Below, piece after piece: positions 1 through 6,313 of a DNA stretch of 26,584 nucleotides. Under the pieces are notes generated by a model that saw only the letters and a list, made by a program, of their open reading frames with translations, was not told the origin of the DNA and did not search any database. How positions within the stretch are numbered: the first letter of the stretch is position 1; each line of letters begins with the position of its first letter. A program made the position numbers and the translations under genes. Source of the DNA: a virus; IMG/VR virus record IMGVR_UViG_3300007735_000553, positions 1-26,584 of that record. One strand, given 5' to 3'.

Positions 1-51
1 GTGCATCTTCATAGCCTTAATGGCTACATTTTGGTATGGACGTAGTTTCAT
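1..51 (-). CDS. Partial CDS, probable superfamily 2 helicase N-terminus
   Basis: An ATG at 51 opens a frame that runs off the left edge after 17 codons, reading MKLRPYQNVAIKAMKMH. The LRPYQ..A(I) pattern is typical of the N-terminal Q-motif region of DEAD/DEAH or SNF2-type helicases, where the conserved Gln contacts adenine. The start is preceded by CAACCT, the same leader seen before many early genes here. It lies downstream of the primase-helicase gene and of the iteron cluster, which fits a replication gene. Only 17 residues are visible, so the family is inferred from one short motif; the reading frame itself is clear. Confidence 0.55.
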   Translation of the reverse strand, partial: MKLRPYQNVAIKAMKMH

Positions 52-64
52 AGGTTGATGTTCG

Positions 65-287
65 GTGGTAAGAGTGGTAAGAGAGTGGTAAGAGTTAAAA
101 AGCAACTGTTACCACCAAAATATTGGGTTTGCAGTTTGTATGGGGGGTTTTTTGGCTCGGTGGTAAGAGTGGTAACTACTTTTAAGAAATAAACTATATT
201 TATTATACTACACACATGACGCATGCATGCACACATCATATAGGTTAAATTGAAAAAAACGCGTTTCACTCTTACCACTCTTACCAC
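65..287. repeat. Iteron cluster, candidate replication origin
   Basis: The 10-mer GTGGTAAGAG occurs on the plus strand at 65-74, 74-83, 85-94 and 160-169, with a truncated copy at 169-175. It occurs inverted at 269-278 and 278-287, and a related inverted TTACCACC lies at 110-117. Spacing is 9-11 bases, close to one helical turn. The inverted groups enclose an AT-rich stretch (about 178-250). The cluster sits between a primase-helicase and a probable helicase gene, so a replication-initiator binding site is the leading idea; an operator for the helicase gene is the alternative. No other gene is seen in 52-297. Confidence 0.55.
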
Positions 288-297
288 TTTTGTGTTT

Positions 298-2499
298 TTA
301 GAAATTCGGTTCAGACAGGCTAACTTCTGCTAATGTCCTCTTAGACATCAGATAACATCGTTTTGTGATGTTGCTGCCACGTTGTTTAATACTCTTCCTC
401 TCGAAGCCCATCCTCTTAAGGTATTGCCCAATCTTGTAGATGGTTATGTTCGAAGTCTTCAATCCGCTGATGTTCAGGATGTACTGATACACATCGGATG
501 TCGTAAACCATTCGGCACCCATGACTGTGCCAGGTGGCTCGTAATACTTTTCAATCATCTCGCCTTCTATACTGACCTGAAGGTTCTGCTCTGTCTTTTC
601 CTTTAGGTATTCGCAGTCCGTGCTTGTGAGCATCCAATCCGTAGGGTTATCGTGATAATAGTGGTACAGCTCAACGAACAGCGCAGCCTTGTCTATAGCT
701 TCATAGGCGTCCCAATTTATGCTGGCGACGTTTATAGGTATGATGCGCCGGTTGCCGGTTGGATCGTTAATGACCTCCTCTTCATTTGACGTGCCGCAAA
801 GCACCGCATACCTGGTTAGATCTTCGTGCGTTTTGCCATAGGGCTTACGAACACTAAAGGTCTGGCGGCTGGATAATTCCTTGAGTTTCTTAGCCTCCAT
901 TTTGCTCTTGCCTCCAAATTCATCATCGCAGAGAATAACCTTTTTGCACATTAAAATTTCGTCATCCTTGCCGCCATCAAGTTTTGATTCTCCATAATAT
1001 CCGCGCAGATCTTCGGGTAGTAGGTTGCGGAAGAAATTGGTCTTGCCAATGCCTTGTGGACCTGTTAGCACGAGGCAGATAATCGAATACTGCCCATGCA
1101 TCGACGCGACAATAGAGGTCAGCCATTTCGGCAGGAATCGCCTGATGTATGTGGAATCATGGACATCACTGCTAATGGTATCGCACATCCTTTCGATGTT
1201 GCCGGTAGGTCTTGATCGCTTCTGCTTGTTAAACCACTCCTTAAACGGATCGTATTGGGGGGTCCATTCTGAATCGATTATATCAAACACCAACTGCTTC
1301 TTAACCTTACTGCCCTGCTGATCTATGGCTTCCAGGTAAATCGTGTTTAGCACCCGATCATCGACAGGCTTGCCATCCAGCTCATACTGCCTTGTCACTT
1401 TGTTCATCCGGATGTTGTAGGTACTAATCTGCGCCTTGAGCGCATCTAACATCTCATCCGCTGAAGGCTTATCTATTTCCTTTGCCGGCATCATAAACGT
1501 ATCGTTTACGCGCTGATTCGCATCGTTGATGCCCTCTTGCTCCAGTTGTTTTAATGTCGCGCTCTTAGCTTTATCTTCATCCGCCCATCCTCCCTGCTTC
1601 CCAATCTTGAGCCGGTTCGTTTGCGCAATCATCTGCACCCGCATAGTCTCGGCCGTTTGTATCTCGATGTTCGCATTCTTACACAGGAACATGAACGTCG
1701 CAAAGGTGACCTTGCCCCGAGTTCCCTTTAGTATAACAGTGTACTTGGAATCGCATGTTTTGAAGTCATACTTGAGCGACTGACTGCTGACCAGGTGAAA
1801 TAGATCTCGCCCTTCCTGGCTGTCTCCGTATTTGCTGACGATAGCCATCCCGATCTTCACCCAGTCCTCATATGATTCGCACAGGTTAACACGCTTTTGC
1901 TGAATCTGGTCAGTGATATAGCTGATGTCTTTGTCGCTGTGGACGTAAATGGTTTTGGGTAGGAACTTAGGCTTTTCTAAATACTGCTTAAATACCGGCG
2001 GCATTTTGTCTGCCTTGTATAAATCCGGATCGAAGCTGACGTAGCGCAGTCTGGTCACATCCTTGCAAGATTCGTCCACAATCAGGTGGTAGTTGTCGGC
2101 TATGTACTTACTCAATCCAAGAAACGCATCCAGGTGTTTCTCAGAATCGATGCGAAATAGCACTGCCAATCCATATCCACCGGTAGACGTAAAAACGCTA
2201 TAGGTGTACTTATCCTCAATAAGCGCCTGGCGTTTTGTTTGTAGATCCGGGTTGTTCTGCTGGTCAATATCCATGCATATGAATCCGCTGTGTTTGGTTA
2301 TGTTGTCAGCGTTCCGTCTACTAAATTCACCGCTTAGGGTTATGCATTCCAATGTCTCCTTCTTAACCTTGCCTATTCTCACGTTAATCACTTGGTCTTC
2401 ATACGTACCGTTTTTGACGTTGTCTAAAAAATTATCAAGATGGATTGTGGTTCTCGGGACTACGTCCTTATGAGTTTTGAAAAAACTGCAGTTTGTCAT
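298..2499 (-). CDS. Primase-helicase, BT4734-like N-terminal domain plus VapE-type ATPase
   Basis: This 733-residue protein probably primes and unwinds phage DNA during replication. The N-terminal part (about 30-175) resembles the BT4734/VirE N-terminal primase-like domain, with MDID at 76-79, STGGYGLAVLF at 105-115 and R/SFDP at 150-158. A PriCT-2-like segment follows (about 207-275, ESYEDWVKIGMAI). The C-terminal half is a VapE-like P-loop ATPase: Walker A GPQGIGKT at 480-487 and Walker B VILCDDEF at 521-528. The gene stands alone after a strong terminator (2520-2553), with only about 20 bases of possible leader, so it is either read through or has its own weak promoter. The iteron cluster follows directly downstream. 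Confidence 0.88.
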   Translation of the reverse strand: MTNCSFFKTHKDVVPRTTIHLDNFLDNVKNGTYEDQVINVRIGKVKKETLECITLSGEFSRRNADNITKHSGFICMDIDQQNNPDLQTKRQALIEDKYTYSVFTSTGGYGLAVLFRIDSEKHLDAFLGLSKYIADNYHLIVDESCKDVTRLRYVSFDPDLYKADKMPPVFKQYLEKPKFLPKTIYVHSDKDISYITDQIQQKRVNLCESYEDWVKIGMAIVSKYGDSQEGRDLFHLVSSQSLKYDFKTCDSKYTVILKGTRGKVTFATFMFLCKNANIEIQTAETMRVQMIAQTNRLKIGKQGGWADEDKAKSATLKQLEQEGINDANQRVNDTFMMPAKEIDKPSADEMLDALKAQISTYNIRMNKVTRQYELDGKPVDDRVLNTIYLEAIDQQGSKVKKQLVFDIIDSEWTPQYDPFKEWFNKQKRSRPTGNIERMCDTISSDVHDSTYIRRFLPKWLTSIVASMHGQYSIICLVLTGPQGIGKTNFFRNLLPEDLRGYYGESKLDGGKDDEILMCKKVILCDDEFGGKSKMEAKKLKELSSRQTFSVRKPYGKTHEDLTRYAVLCGTSNEEEVINDPTGNRRIIPINVASINWDAYEAIDKAALFVELYHYYHDNPTDWMLTSTDCEYLKEKTEQNLQVSIEGEMIEKYYEPPGTVMGAEWFTTSDVYQYILNISGLKTSNITIYKIGQYLKRMGFERKSIKQRGSNITKRCYLMSKRTLAEVSLSEPNF

Positions 2500-2519
2500 T
2501 ATTAGAATTTATGGGTAGA

Positions 2520-2553
2520 AAAAAACGCCCCGACTGGTCGTAGCAGTCGGGGC
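2520..2553 (-). terminator. Rho-independent terminator of the early operon
   Basis: On the minus strand a perfect 10-bp stem (GCCCCGACTG / CAGTCGGGGC, arms at 2544-2553 and 2527-2536) with a 7-base loop is followed by G and a run of Ts. It lies between the last early gene (stop at 2631) and the primase-helicase start at 2499, so it separates those two units. Confidence 0.9.
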
Positions 2554-2611
2554 AGGCCAAGGTAGCGGCTTTGCTTACGTTCACAAGCGGCTACGACCTC
2601 GCTGGCAAACT
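2520..2611 (-). ncRNA. Candidate small structured RNA, about 90 nt
   Basis: A perfect -7 box (TATATTTG) just downstream of the stop codon at 2631 would start a transcript near 2611 that ends at the terminator at 2520. The segment has no reasonable reading frame. It can fold as a 5' hairpin (GTAGC near its start pairs with GCTAC at 2562-2566, with an inner GCTT/AAGC stem) followed by the terminator hairpin. Nine bases near the 5' end (minus strand of 2590-2598, GGTCGTAGC) are perfectly complementary to the terminator loop and its flanks (2536-2544). A kissing loop, a pseudoknot or an alternative fold that opens the terminator are all possible. It could instead just be the 3' untranslated end of the early operon. 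Confidence 0.4.
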
Positions 2612-2617
2612 CTGATA

Positions 2618-2625
2618 CAAATATA
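2618..2625 (-). promoter_or_regulatory. -7 promoter box TATATTTG
   Basis: The minus strand reads TGTATATTTG, a perfect match to the Bacteroidota -7 consensus TAnnTTTG. No good TTG is seen 18-21 bases upstream. It lies 5 bases past the stop of the last early gene and would drive the small RNA candidate or the region upstream of the primase-helicase. Confidence 0.45.
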
Positions 2626-2630
2626 CAACA

Positions 2631-2852
2631 TTAAGTCATATTGCGACCTCGCCGGTCGTGTTCATCTGCGACCTTTCGCATCGCGTCAATGATGTTGTTG
2701 TCCATGTACGTTGCGGCAATCGCAAGGTCGTAAAACAACTCCACCAATTCAGTAGCAGTGAGTTCGCTGTCGTCACTTTCGATGCTGATCCGCTTGCCAT
2801 CGATTTGCAGGCTTAGCTTTAAGCCAAGGTCAGAATGGGAGGTCGCTGCCAT
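2631..2852 (-). CDS. Small hypothetical early protein (73 aa)
   Basis: The reading frame is open further upstream, but residues before the Met at 2852 look like out-of-frame translation of the SSB-like gene (Ser/Arg-rich, no leader). The start MAATSHSDLGLK at 2852 is therefore chosen; it overlaps the upstream gene by 23 bases. The protein has a short beta-like segment (LKLSLQIDGKRISIES) and an amphipathic helical part (ELTATELVELFYDLAIAATY) and ends in a basic tail. The family is not recognised. It is the last gene of the early operon, right before the terminator. Confidence 0.6.
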   Translation of the reverse strand: MAATSHSDLGLKLSLQIDGKRISIESDDSELTATELVELFYDLAIAATYMDNNIIDAMRKVADEHDRRGRNMT

Positions 2853-3108
2853 TGTCTTGGAATTGTTGGTTGTGCGATTCCGCATTCGGCTTGCCAGCGT
2901 AATACTCCGCGCTGTTCGGCGATGGCTGCTGCTTGACCTGCACGTTGCCGGCCAAGAACTCGCCCTTAGCGCCTTGCTTGCGCCATAGCGCGACTTGGTA
3001 TTCGACGCCGTTGAGCAGTAGGTTGCCCTTCCACGAGGGAGCGTTGGCATTGTCTGATTGGTTGGTGAAGACGCTGATGTCGCCGTCTTTCTTTTGGTAT
3101 GTACTCAT
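2830..3108 (-). CDS. Putative single-stranded DNA-binding protein with DLPF tip
   Basis: This 92-residue protein has a compact beta-rich core (about 22-58: W-K-G-N-L-L-L-N-G-V-E-Y-Q-V-A-L-W-R-K then GEFLAGNVQV). A polar, Gln/Asn/Ser-rich linker follows, and the last residues are DNGSDLPF. A flexible tail ending in an acidic stretch plus L/I-P-F is the hallmark of SSB proteins and recruits replication and repair partners. It is shorter than bacterial SSB (about 110-170 aa), so a minimal phage OB-fold protein is inferred. The leader AAACCCAACCTATT precedes the ATG. The gene overlaps the next by 23 bases and lies in the same operon as an annealing-protein candidate. Confidence 0.55.
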   Translation of the reverse strand: MSTYQKKDGDISVFTNQSDNANAPSWKGNLLLNGVEYQVALWRKQGAKGEFLAGNVQVKQQPSPNSAEYYAGKPNAESHNQQFQDNGSDLPF

Positions 3109-3136
3109 AATAGGTTGGGTTTATAAATTGTTTGGG

Positions 3137-3502
3137 TTATGGTTGTAAAGATAGGGGTGGTTCGTTCCATTCTTCGCACTCGTTGGCGAAGGCAGCGTCG
3201 TGAAAGAAGTCGAGCGGTGTCTGATCCAGCCATGCCTGCGCGCTTTCTGCTTCGCTGTCGGTCATCACGGCTTTCTTCCATTCAAATAGCACTGGAGGAA
3301 CTTCTCCGACTTTGACTTCGGGTGTGGTTATGTCAAGTTTTATGTACTTGAAACTTGACACCCACGCGTCAATGACGTCGATGCTGCCAGCGTGTTCGTT
3401 GCCCCAGTCGTGCGCCTCGTATTCGATGTGGATTATAGGTTCAATGAATCCGCCGTTGTGCGGGATTGGGTAGTAGTGTTTGAAGGATCGTTCTCTTGTC
3501 AT
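3137..3502 (-). CDS. Hypothetical early protein (121 aa)
   Basis: The start MTRERSFKHYYPIPH follows the leader AACCAACCCAACCT and overlaps the upstream stop as ATGA, so it is translationally coupled. The protein is acidic and rich in aromatic residues (YYPIPHNGGFIEPIIHIEYEA, then several Trp). No transmembrane segment, signal peptide or catalytic motif is visible. The family is not recognised. Its position suggests an early accessory role in host takeover or DNA metabolism, but nothing in the sequence specifies it. Confidence 0.7.
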   Translation of the reverse strand: MTRERSFKHYYPIPHNGGFIEPIIHIEYEAHDWGNEHAGSIDVIDAWVSSFKYIKLDITTPEVKVGEVPPVLFEWKKAVMTDSEAESAQAWLDQTPLDFFHDAAFANECEEWNEPPLSLQP

Positions 3503-4032
3503 AGGTTGGGTTGGTTTAGGTGTTGGTTAACTTTTTCAATTATCAATTCCCCGATGTACTTTCGGCAGATATCAGCGGTTTGCTGCTGATTGGCAGCGGC
3601 AGCGGCATAGGCAGCGGAAGCGGCATAGGCAGCGGCAGCGTAAGCGGAAGCGGAAGCGTCAGCGGCAGCGGCAGCGGCAGCGTAAGCGGCAGCGGCATAG
3701 GCAGCGGCATAGGCAGCGGCATAGGCAGCGTCAGCGTCAGCGGCAGCGGCATCTAATTCATCCCGCGTAGCTCTGCCCTCGCCAAAGGCTATGGCAACAT
3801 CGACGGCTTTAACACTGCGCTCATCACTCATCAAATGACGCACCGTGTTGGCGCAATGCGCCTTGGCAAGTGTCAGCGGCTGTAATTCGACACCGCATCT
3901 TTTTGCGAGCCATAGCAGCCAATCGCCACGGTGACATTCAGTTACAACCTGTTCAATTGGTTTATCTCCAGCCCACTTTATTGCAGCAGCGCATGCTTTT
4001 AATGATTCAAGGTATTGCTTAAATGTTTTCAT
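3499..4032 (-). CDS. Ala-rich repeat protein, Imm-5-like phage family
   Basis: The start at 4032 (MKTFKQYLESLKACAAA) is chosen over the longer frame because it carries the conserved AACCAAACCAACCT leader and the ATGA overlap with the upstream gene. Residues 1-90 include WAGDKPIEQVVTECHRGDWL and a Cys/His-containing helix. They resemble a family common in phages and bacteria and sometimes labelled Imm-5-like: a GD(W) motif, then an Ala tract, then a conserved end (here QQQTADICRKYIGELI). The middle is a 54-residue tract of Ala with Tyr, Asp and Ser, coded by 27 hexanucleotide units. The last residues LNQPNL are coded by the next gene's leader sequence. Function is unknown; the tract length is likely variable. 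Confidence 0.7.
   Translation of the reverse strand: MKTFKQYLESLKACAAAIKWAGDKPIEQVVTECHRGDWLLWLAKRCGVELQPLTLAKAHCANTVRHLMSDERSVKAVDVAIAFGEGRATRDELDAAAADADAAYAAAYAAAYAAAAYAAAAAAADASASAYAAAAYAASAAYAAAAANQQQTADICRKYIGELIIEKVNQHLNQPNL
3592..3753. repeat. 27-unit degenerate hexanucleotide repeat inside a gene
   Basis: The plus strand is an unbroken series of 27 hexamers drawn from GGCAGC, GGCATA, GGAAGC, GTAAGC, GTCAGC and a final GGCATC. Read on the minus strand these give Ala-Ala, Tyr-Ala, Ala-Ser, Ala-Tyr, Ala-Asp and Asp-Ala. Because each unit is 6 bases, gains or losses keep the frame of the host gene. Confidence 0.95.
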
Positions 4033-4232
4033 AGGTTGGTTTGGTTTAGTTTGGACATCATTGCGACGCACTTGGTACGCTCTTCGGTCACGCCGAGGTT
4101 GTACGCGTTCTGCATGTCTTGCAGTGCGCTCCGGTACGCCTCCGCCCAGACCGGGTAGAGGCGCGCCGAAACTTCAGGCGATACGTTCTGGAATAGCTGG
4201 CCAACGAGCGTCACGACCTTGCCCAGCTGCAT
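4029..4232 (-). CDS. Small hypothetical early protein (67 aa)
   Basis: The start at 4232 (MQLGKVVTLVGQLF) is preceded by CACCACAAC. The predicted protein is mostly helical (VSPEVSARLYPVWAEAYRSALQDMQNAYNLG), with no signal or membrane segment. Its C-terminus KLNQTNL is read from the AACCAAACCAACC leader of the next gene, and the stop overlaps the next start as ATGA. No family is recognised. A 23-codon frame (4211-4282) lies just upstream and may affect its translation. Confidence 0.6.
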   Translation of the reverse strand: MQLGKVVTLVGQLFQNVSPEVSARLYPVWAEAYRSALQDMQNAYNLGVTEERTKCVAMMSKLNQTNL

Positions 4233-4282
4233 GTTGTGGTGTATAGCGACATCATCGCTTCATCGCGTTCATATGGTGTCAT
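4211..4282 (-). CDS. Very short ORF (23 aa), possible leader peptide
   Basis: The stop of the upstream gene at 4279 overlaps an ATG at 4282 as ATGA, the same arrangement as real genes in this operon. The resulting frame (MTPYERDEAMMSLYTTTCSW...) is only 23 codons long and overlaps the next gene by 22 bases. It may be a genuine small peptide, a translational coupling device for the gene starting at 4232, or a remnant. Only position and coupling support it. Confidence 0.25.
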   Translation of the reverse strand: MTPYERDEAMMSLYTTTCSWARS

Positions 4283-4593
4283 AGTTTGATTAGTTTATAC
4301 TTTACGCCATCAATTTCTACTACGTTGTCCTCGCTTGGCTTAGGTCGGTTGTCTCTGATTGTACCATTTGAATTCTCAAAGTAGATTTCATTGCTTTCAG
4401 AATCGTATTCCCACTTTTCCCAAAACCCATCGCAATCCTCAAAGTAGATTTCATTGCCCTTAGAATCGTATTCTCGCTTTGTCCAAAATCCATTTGAAAA
4501 CTCGTTATAAATTAGGCCGCCTTTTTTGTCTTTGATTACCAAATTACCATTGGCCTCAAAGTCCCAGTTGATTTGTTGTGCTATTGTTTTCAT
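4279..4593 (-). CDS. Tandem-repeat hypothetical protein (104 aa)
   Basis: The protein contains two near-identical copies of a motif of about 20 residues, EYDSKGNEIYFEDCDGFW and EYDSESNEIYFENSNG, after a degenerate first copy (LVIKDKKGGLIYNEFSNGFW). The pattern x-Y-D-x-x-G/S-N-E-I-Y-F-E resembles short beta-hairpin repeats of the toxin-antitoxin-like or YD-like type, often seen in phage and bacterial small proteins. It ends with VVEIDGVKYKLIKL. The copies are also repeated at the DNA level, so length change by recombination is possible. The stop overlaps an ATG as ATGA. Function is unknown. Confidence 0.65.
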   Translation of the reverse strand: MKTIAQQINWDFEANGNLVIKDKKGGLIYNEFSNGFWTKREYDSKGNEIYFEDCDGFWEKWEYDSESNEIYFENSNGTIRDNRPKPSEDNVVEIDGVKYKLIKL

Positions 4594-5024
4594 CGGAAGG
4601 TTACGGTTAGAGTGGTCTTGGCTGGCTTCACTGGTACCACCGGCACGACTTCGCCAGTGTTGGGATCGACGATGGCGGCGGTGCTTGCCATCTTAAACGC
4701 GGTCTTGATCAGCTCTTGCCGCGATTTGAGGCGGTCTGCCAGTTCAACGCAGACTGGATCGTGGTTGAAGTCCGGCATGTCACGCGGCTCGCGTAGCTGC
4801 ACACTTGCGCCGTGAAACTTGAACTCGCCCTTGCCGTAGGTCGCGGCGGTGTCTTTTGCCAGTTCTTCGGTGCGCTCGATGATAGCCTCCAGCGCCTTCA
4901 CAACCGCCTTGCAGCGGATATGAACGGAAAGCGGATCAACGTGGCCGTCCATGACTTCGGCGGTGACGTGGTTGACGAAGGCCTCAATCTCTGCCCTGTC
5001 GATGTTGGTTGGGAGCGTCAGCAT
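4590..5024 (-). CDS. Hypothetical early protein (144 aa), helical, recombination neighbourhood
   Basis: Residues 5-65 are predicted to be helical (DRAEIEAFVNHVTAEV, then VVKALEAIIERTEEL). A beta-like section (GKGEFKFHGASVQLRE) and a second helix (ELADRLKSRQELIKTAF) follow, and the end is Pro/Val/Thr-rich. Similar small proteins sit beside phage annealing or nuclease genes, but no motif allows a name. Unlike its neighbours, this start has AAGGAGGTGA 3 bases upstream of the ATG triplet context (AAGGAGGTGACCAATG), a perfect Shine-Dalgarno match. The gene overlaps the upstream small ORF by 7 bases. Confidence 0.7.
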   Translation of the reverse strand: MLTLPTNIDRAEIEAFVNHVTAEVMDGHVDPLSVHIRCKAVVKALEAIIERTEELAKDTAATYGKGEFKFHGASVQLREPRDMPDFNHDPVCVELADRLKSRQELIKTAFKMASTAAIVDPNTGEVVPVVPVKPAKTTLTVTFR

Positions 5025-5188
5025 TGGTCACCTCCTTGCAGTTTTGCGATGAACTGTTGGCGCTCTTTCATCTGACTTTCTTTGAAGGCCAGCAGGTCGA
5101 GGTTCTGCTTCCAGCCGAAGGCGTAGCGCTCTTCGCGTTGCTTGTGGATGAACTTAGCCATCAGGTTTTTGGCTTCTTGCTTTTTCAT
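5018..5188 (-). CDS. Small basic hypothetical protein (56 aa)
   Basis: An ATG at 5188, preceded by AACCAACCAACCA, opens a 56-codon frame beginning MKKQEAKNLMAKFIHKQREE and ending AKLQGGDQC. The leader, the tight packing and the lack of any other gene in the gap 5025-5199 support it. It is highly charged and helical with many Lys, Gln and Glu, possibly a small DNA- or protein-binding factor. The end (LQGGDQ) is coded by the Shine-Dalgarno-like sequence of the next gene. Confidence 0.65.
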   Translation of the reverse strand: MKKQEAKNLMAKFIHKQREERYAFGWKQNLDLLAFKESQMKERQQFIAKLQGGDQC

Positions 5189-5199
5189 TGGTTGGTTGG

Positions 5200-5679
5200 T
5201 TAAAGGGTTGTGAAGAAATTGATAATGGTGTTTAGCTTTGATTCGAGTGCGTTGATGCGGTGGATCAACTGGTCATTTGCCGTTACGATAGGTTGCTCCT
5301 GCTCGCGCATAACGGATTCAGTAATTAAAGCAGGCTGAACTGTGTCCTGATTTTTTCTTGACATCTTTCCTTGCTTGCCTCTATTTGAATTATAGTAATA
5401 TTGATAATTTTCTATAAATAATTTTTCGGCAATTTGAGGCAAATCAACAACATCAAGCATCCATTTATAATCCTTAACACCATGCCTGACTATTATATTA
5501 TGCTTACGCAAAAGAGTCCAGTAATGGCTACCAAGTCCTCTTTCGTTTTCTCCACCAGCGTCTTTCAATATCCTATGAGCATCTTTACTAGTGACTGGTT
5601 TTTTAAGCAATTTATGCGCTCTAAATTGTTCGTAAACGTTTTGTAATTTTTGAATTAAAATGTCCGTATTTGTTTTCAT
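5200..5679 (-). CDS. Hypothetical protein with winged-helix-like N-terminus (159 aa)
   Basis: The N-terminal two thirds look like a small helical, possibly DNA-binding domain (residues 25-75: KKPVTSKDAHRILKDAGGE, then HYWTLLRKHNIIVRHGVKDYKW, suggesting helices followed by a wing). A basic, Gln/Ser-rich linker follows, and a C-terminal coiled-coil heptad region (about 136-159, LIHRINALESKLNTIINFF) suggests it oligomerises. The local AT content is higher than in neighbouring genes. Start MKTNTDILIQ follows AACCAAACCA. An early regulator or DNA-binding accessory protein is plausible but unproven. Confidence 0.65.
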   Translation of the reverse strand: MKTNTDILIQKLQNVYEQFRAHKLLKKPVTSKDAHRILKDAGGENERGLGSHYWTLLRKHNIIVRHGVKDYKWMLDVVDLPQIAEKLFIENYQYYYNSNRGKQGKMSRKNQDTVQPALITESVMREQEQPIVTANDQLIHRINALESKLNTIINFFTTL

Positions 5680-5693
5680 TGGTTTGGTTTAGG

Positions 5694-6185
5694 TTAAAGG
5701 GTTGAAAGGTATTTGATTCCGGATTCGTACTTCGCCGCGTCCCAGTTCTCGCGTGCCTCCAGCTTGTAGCGCTGATCGGGATCGCTGACCTTAGCCATCA
5801 GCATCTGACCGTATTTGACGCGCAGGTCGGTGAGCATCTGCTCTTTGTCGATTGCCATTGCTATCTCATCTGCTGTTGCGATACTTGTTTCCAAGCCAAT
5901 GCCGAAGTTACCGAGCGCCCTTCCCCAAGCGGAGGATTCGCAGTTTTCGACGTAGCTGGTCTTGTTAATCGCGCTGCTGGTGCGATCTTCCTGCGCCATG
6001 CCGCTGGCGACGATGCGGCCATTGGGATCGGTGATAATCGCGTTCAGCACGCAGAAGTCGGGTGTCAGCTGCACGACTTCGGTGGTGAGTGAGTGGTCGG
6101 CGAAGTTTGCGCGGAAGTATTTGAGGCGCTCGACTACTTCGACGTAGGGTTTACCCTTGATGTTTGTGGTCTTGAATTGGTGCAT
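5694..6185 (-). CDS. Putative single-strand DNA annealing protein (ERF/Sak-like)
   Basis: The 163-residue protein contains KGKPYVEVVERLKYFR at 10-25, a Pro-Asn-Gly turn with IVASGMAQE in the middle, and a conserved block NKTSYVENCESSAWGRALG followed by a Gly-rich stretch at about 74-99. The pattern ...SY.EN.ET.A.GRALG is seen in phage annealing proteins of the ERF/Rad52-like group and in related phage proteins of unclear biochemistry. Such proteins bind single-stranded DNA and pair complementary strands during phage recombination. The SSB-like gene in the same operon fits this role. No nuclease partner was recognised nearby. The start MHQFKTTNIKG overlaps the upstream small gene by 35 bases. 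Confidence 0.6.
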   Translation of the reverse strand: MHQFKTTNIKGKPYVEVVERLKYFRANFADHSLTTEVVQLTPDFCVLNAIITDPNGRIVASGMAQEDRTSSAINKTSYVENCESSAWGRALGNFGIGLETSIATADEIAMAIDKEQMLTDLRVKYGQMLMAKVSDPDQRYKLEARENWDAAKYESGIKYLSTL

Positions 6186-6303
6186 TTTGTTTTGATTTAG
6201 TTGGTTGGTTTGCAGCGAAGTTCAACGCGGCGCGGATGCTGCCATAGCGCGCCCGGCATAGGGTGAGGGTGTCAGCCTCGCAGTAGACGGAAGTAAGTTG
6301 CAT
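6151..6303 (-). CDS. Small hypothetical protein (50 aa)
   Basis: The start at 6303 (MQLTSVYCEADTLTLCRARY) is chosen because it lies 10 bases after the stop of the upstream membrane protein and has the spacer AATCAATCTAAA. The longer frame beginning at 6351 would lie inside the upstream gene. The protein has a short helix (RARYGSIRAALNFAANQ) and a polar tail. It overlaps the annealing-protein gene by 35 bases, which is larger than usual here, so either the 3' end or the next start could be off. No family is recognised. Confidence 0.45.
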   Translation of the reverse strand: MQLTSVYCEADTLTLCRARYGSIRAALNFAANQPTKSKQNAPIQDHKHQG

Positions 6304-6313
6304 TTTAGATTGA

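Noticed and set aside
255-270. Terminator after the primase-helicase gene (AAACGCGTTT then Ts on the minus strand)
   Set aside because: The stem is only about 4-5 bp with no real loop, too weak to call a terminator.
65-287. Possible CRISPR array
   Set aside because: Units are only 10 bases, spacing is 9-11 bases with no spacer-like unique sequence, and copies occur in both orientations; this is an iteron pattern.
48-287. 79-codon minus-strand frame over the iteron region
   Set aside because: It begins at an alternative start codon inside the repeats and codes a Thr/Leu/Cys-rich low-complexity sequence; the ATG at 51 with a helicase-like N-terminus is in a different frame.
3520-3756. Gly-Ser repeat proteins on the plus strand and Pro-Leu repeats on the minus strand in the hexanucleotide tract
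   Set aside because: A 6-base repeat is open in several frames. Only the Ala-rich minus frame continues into a conserved domain with the proper leader.
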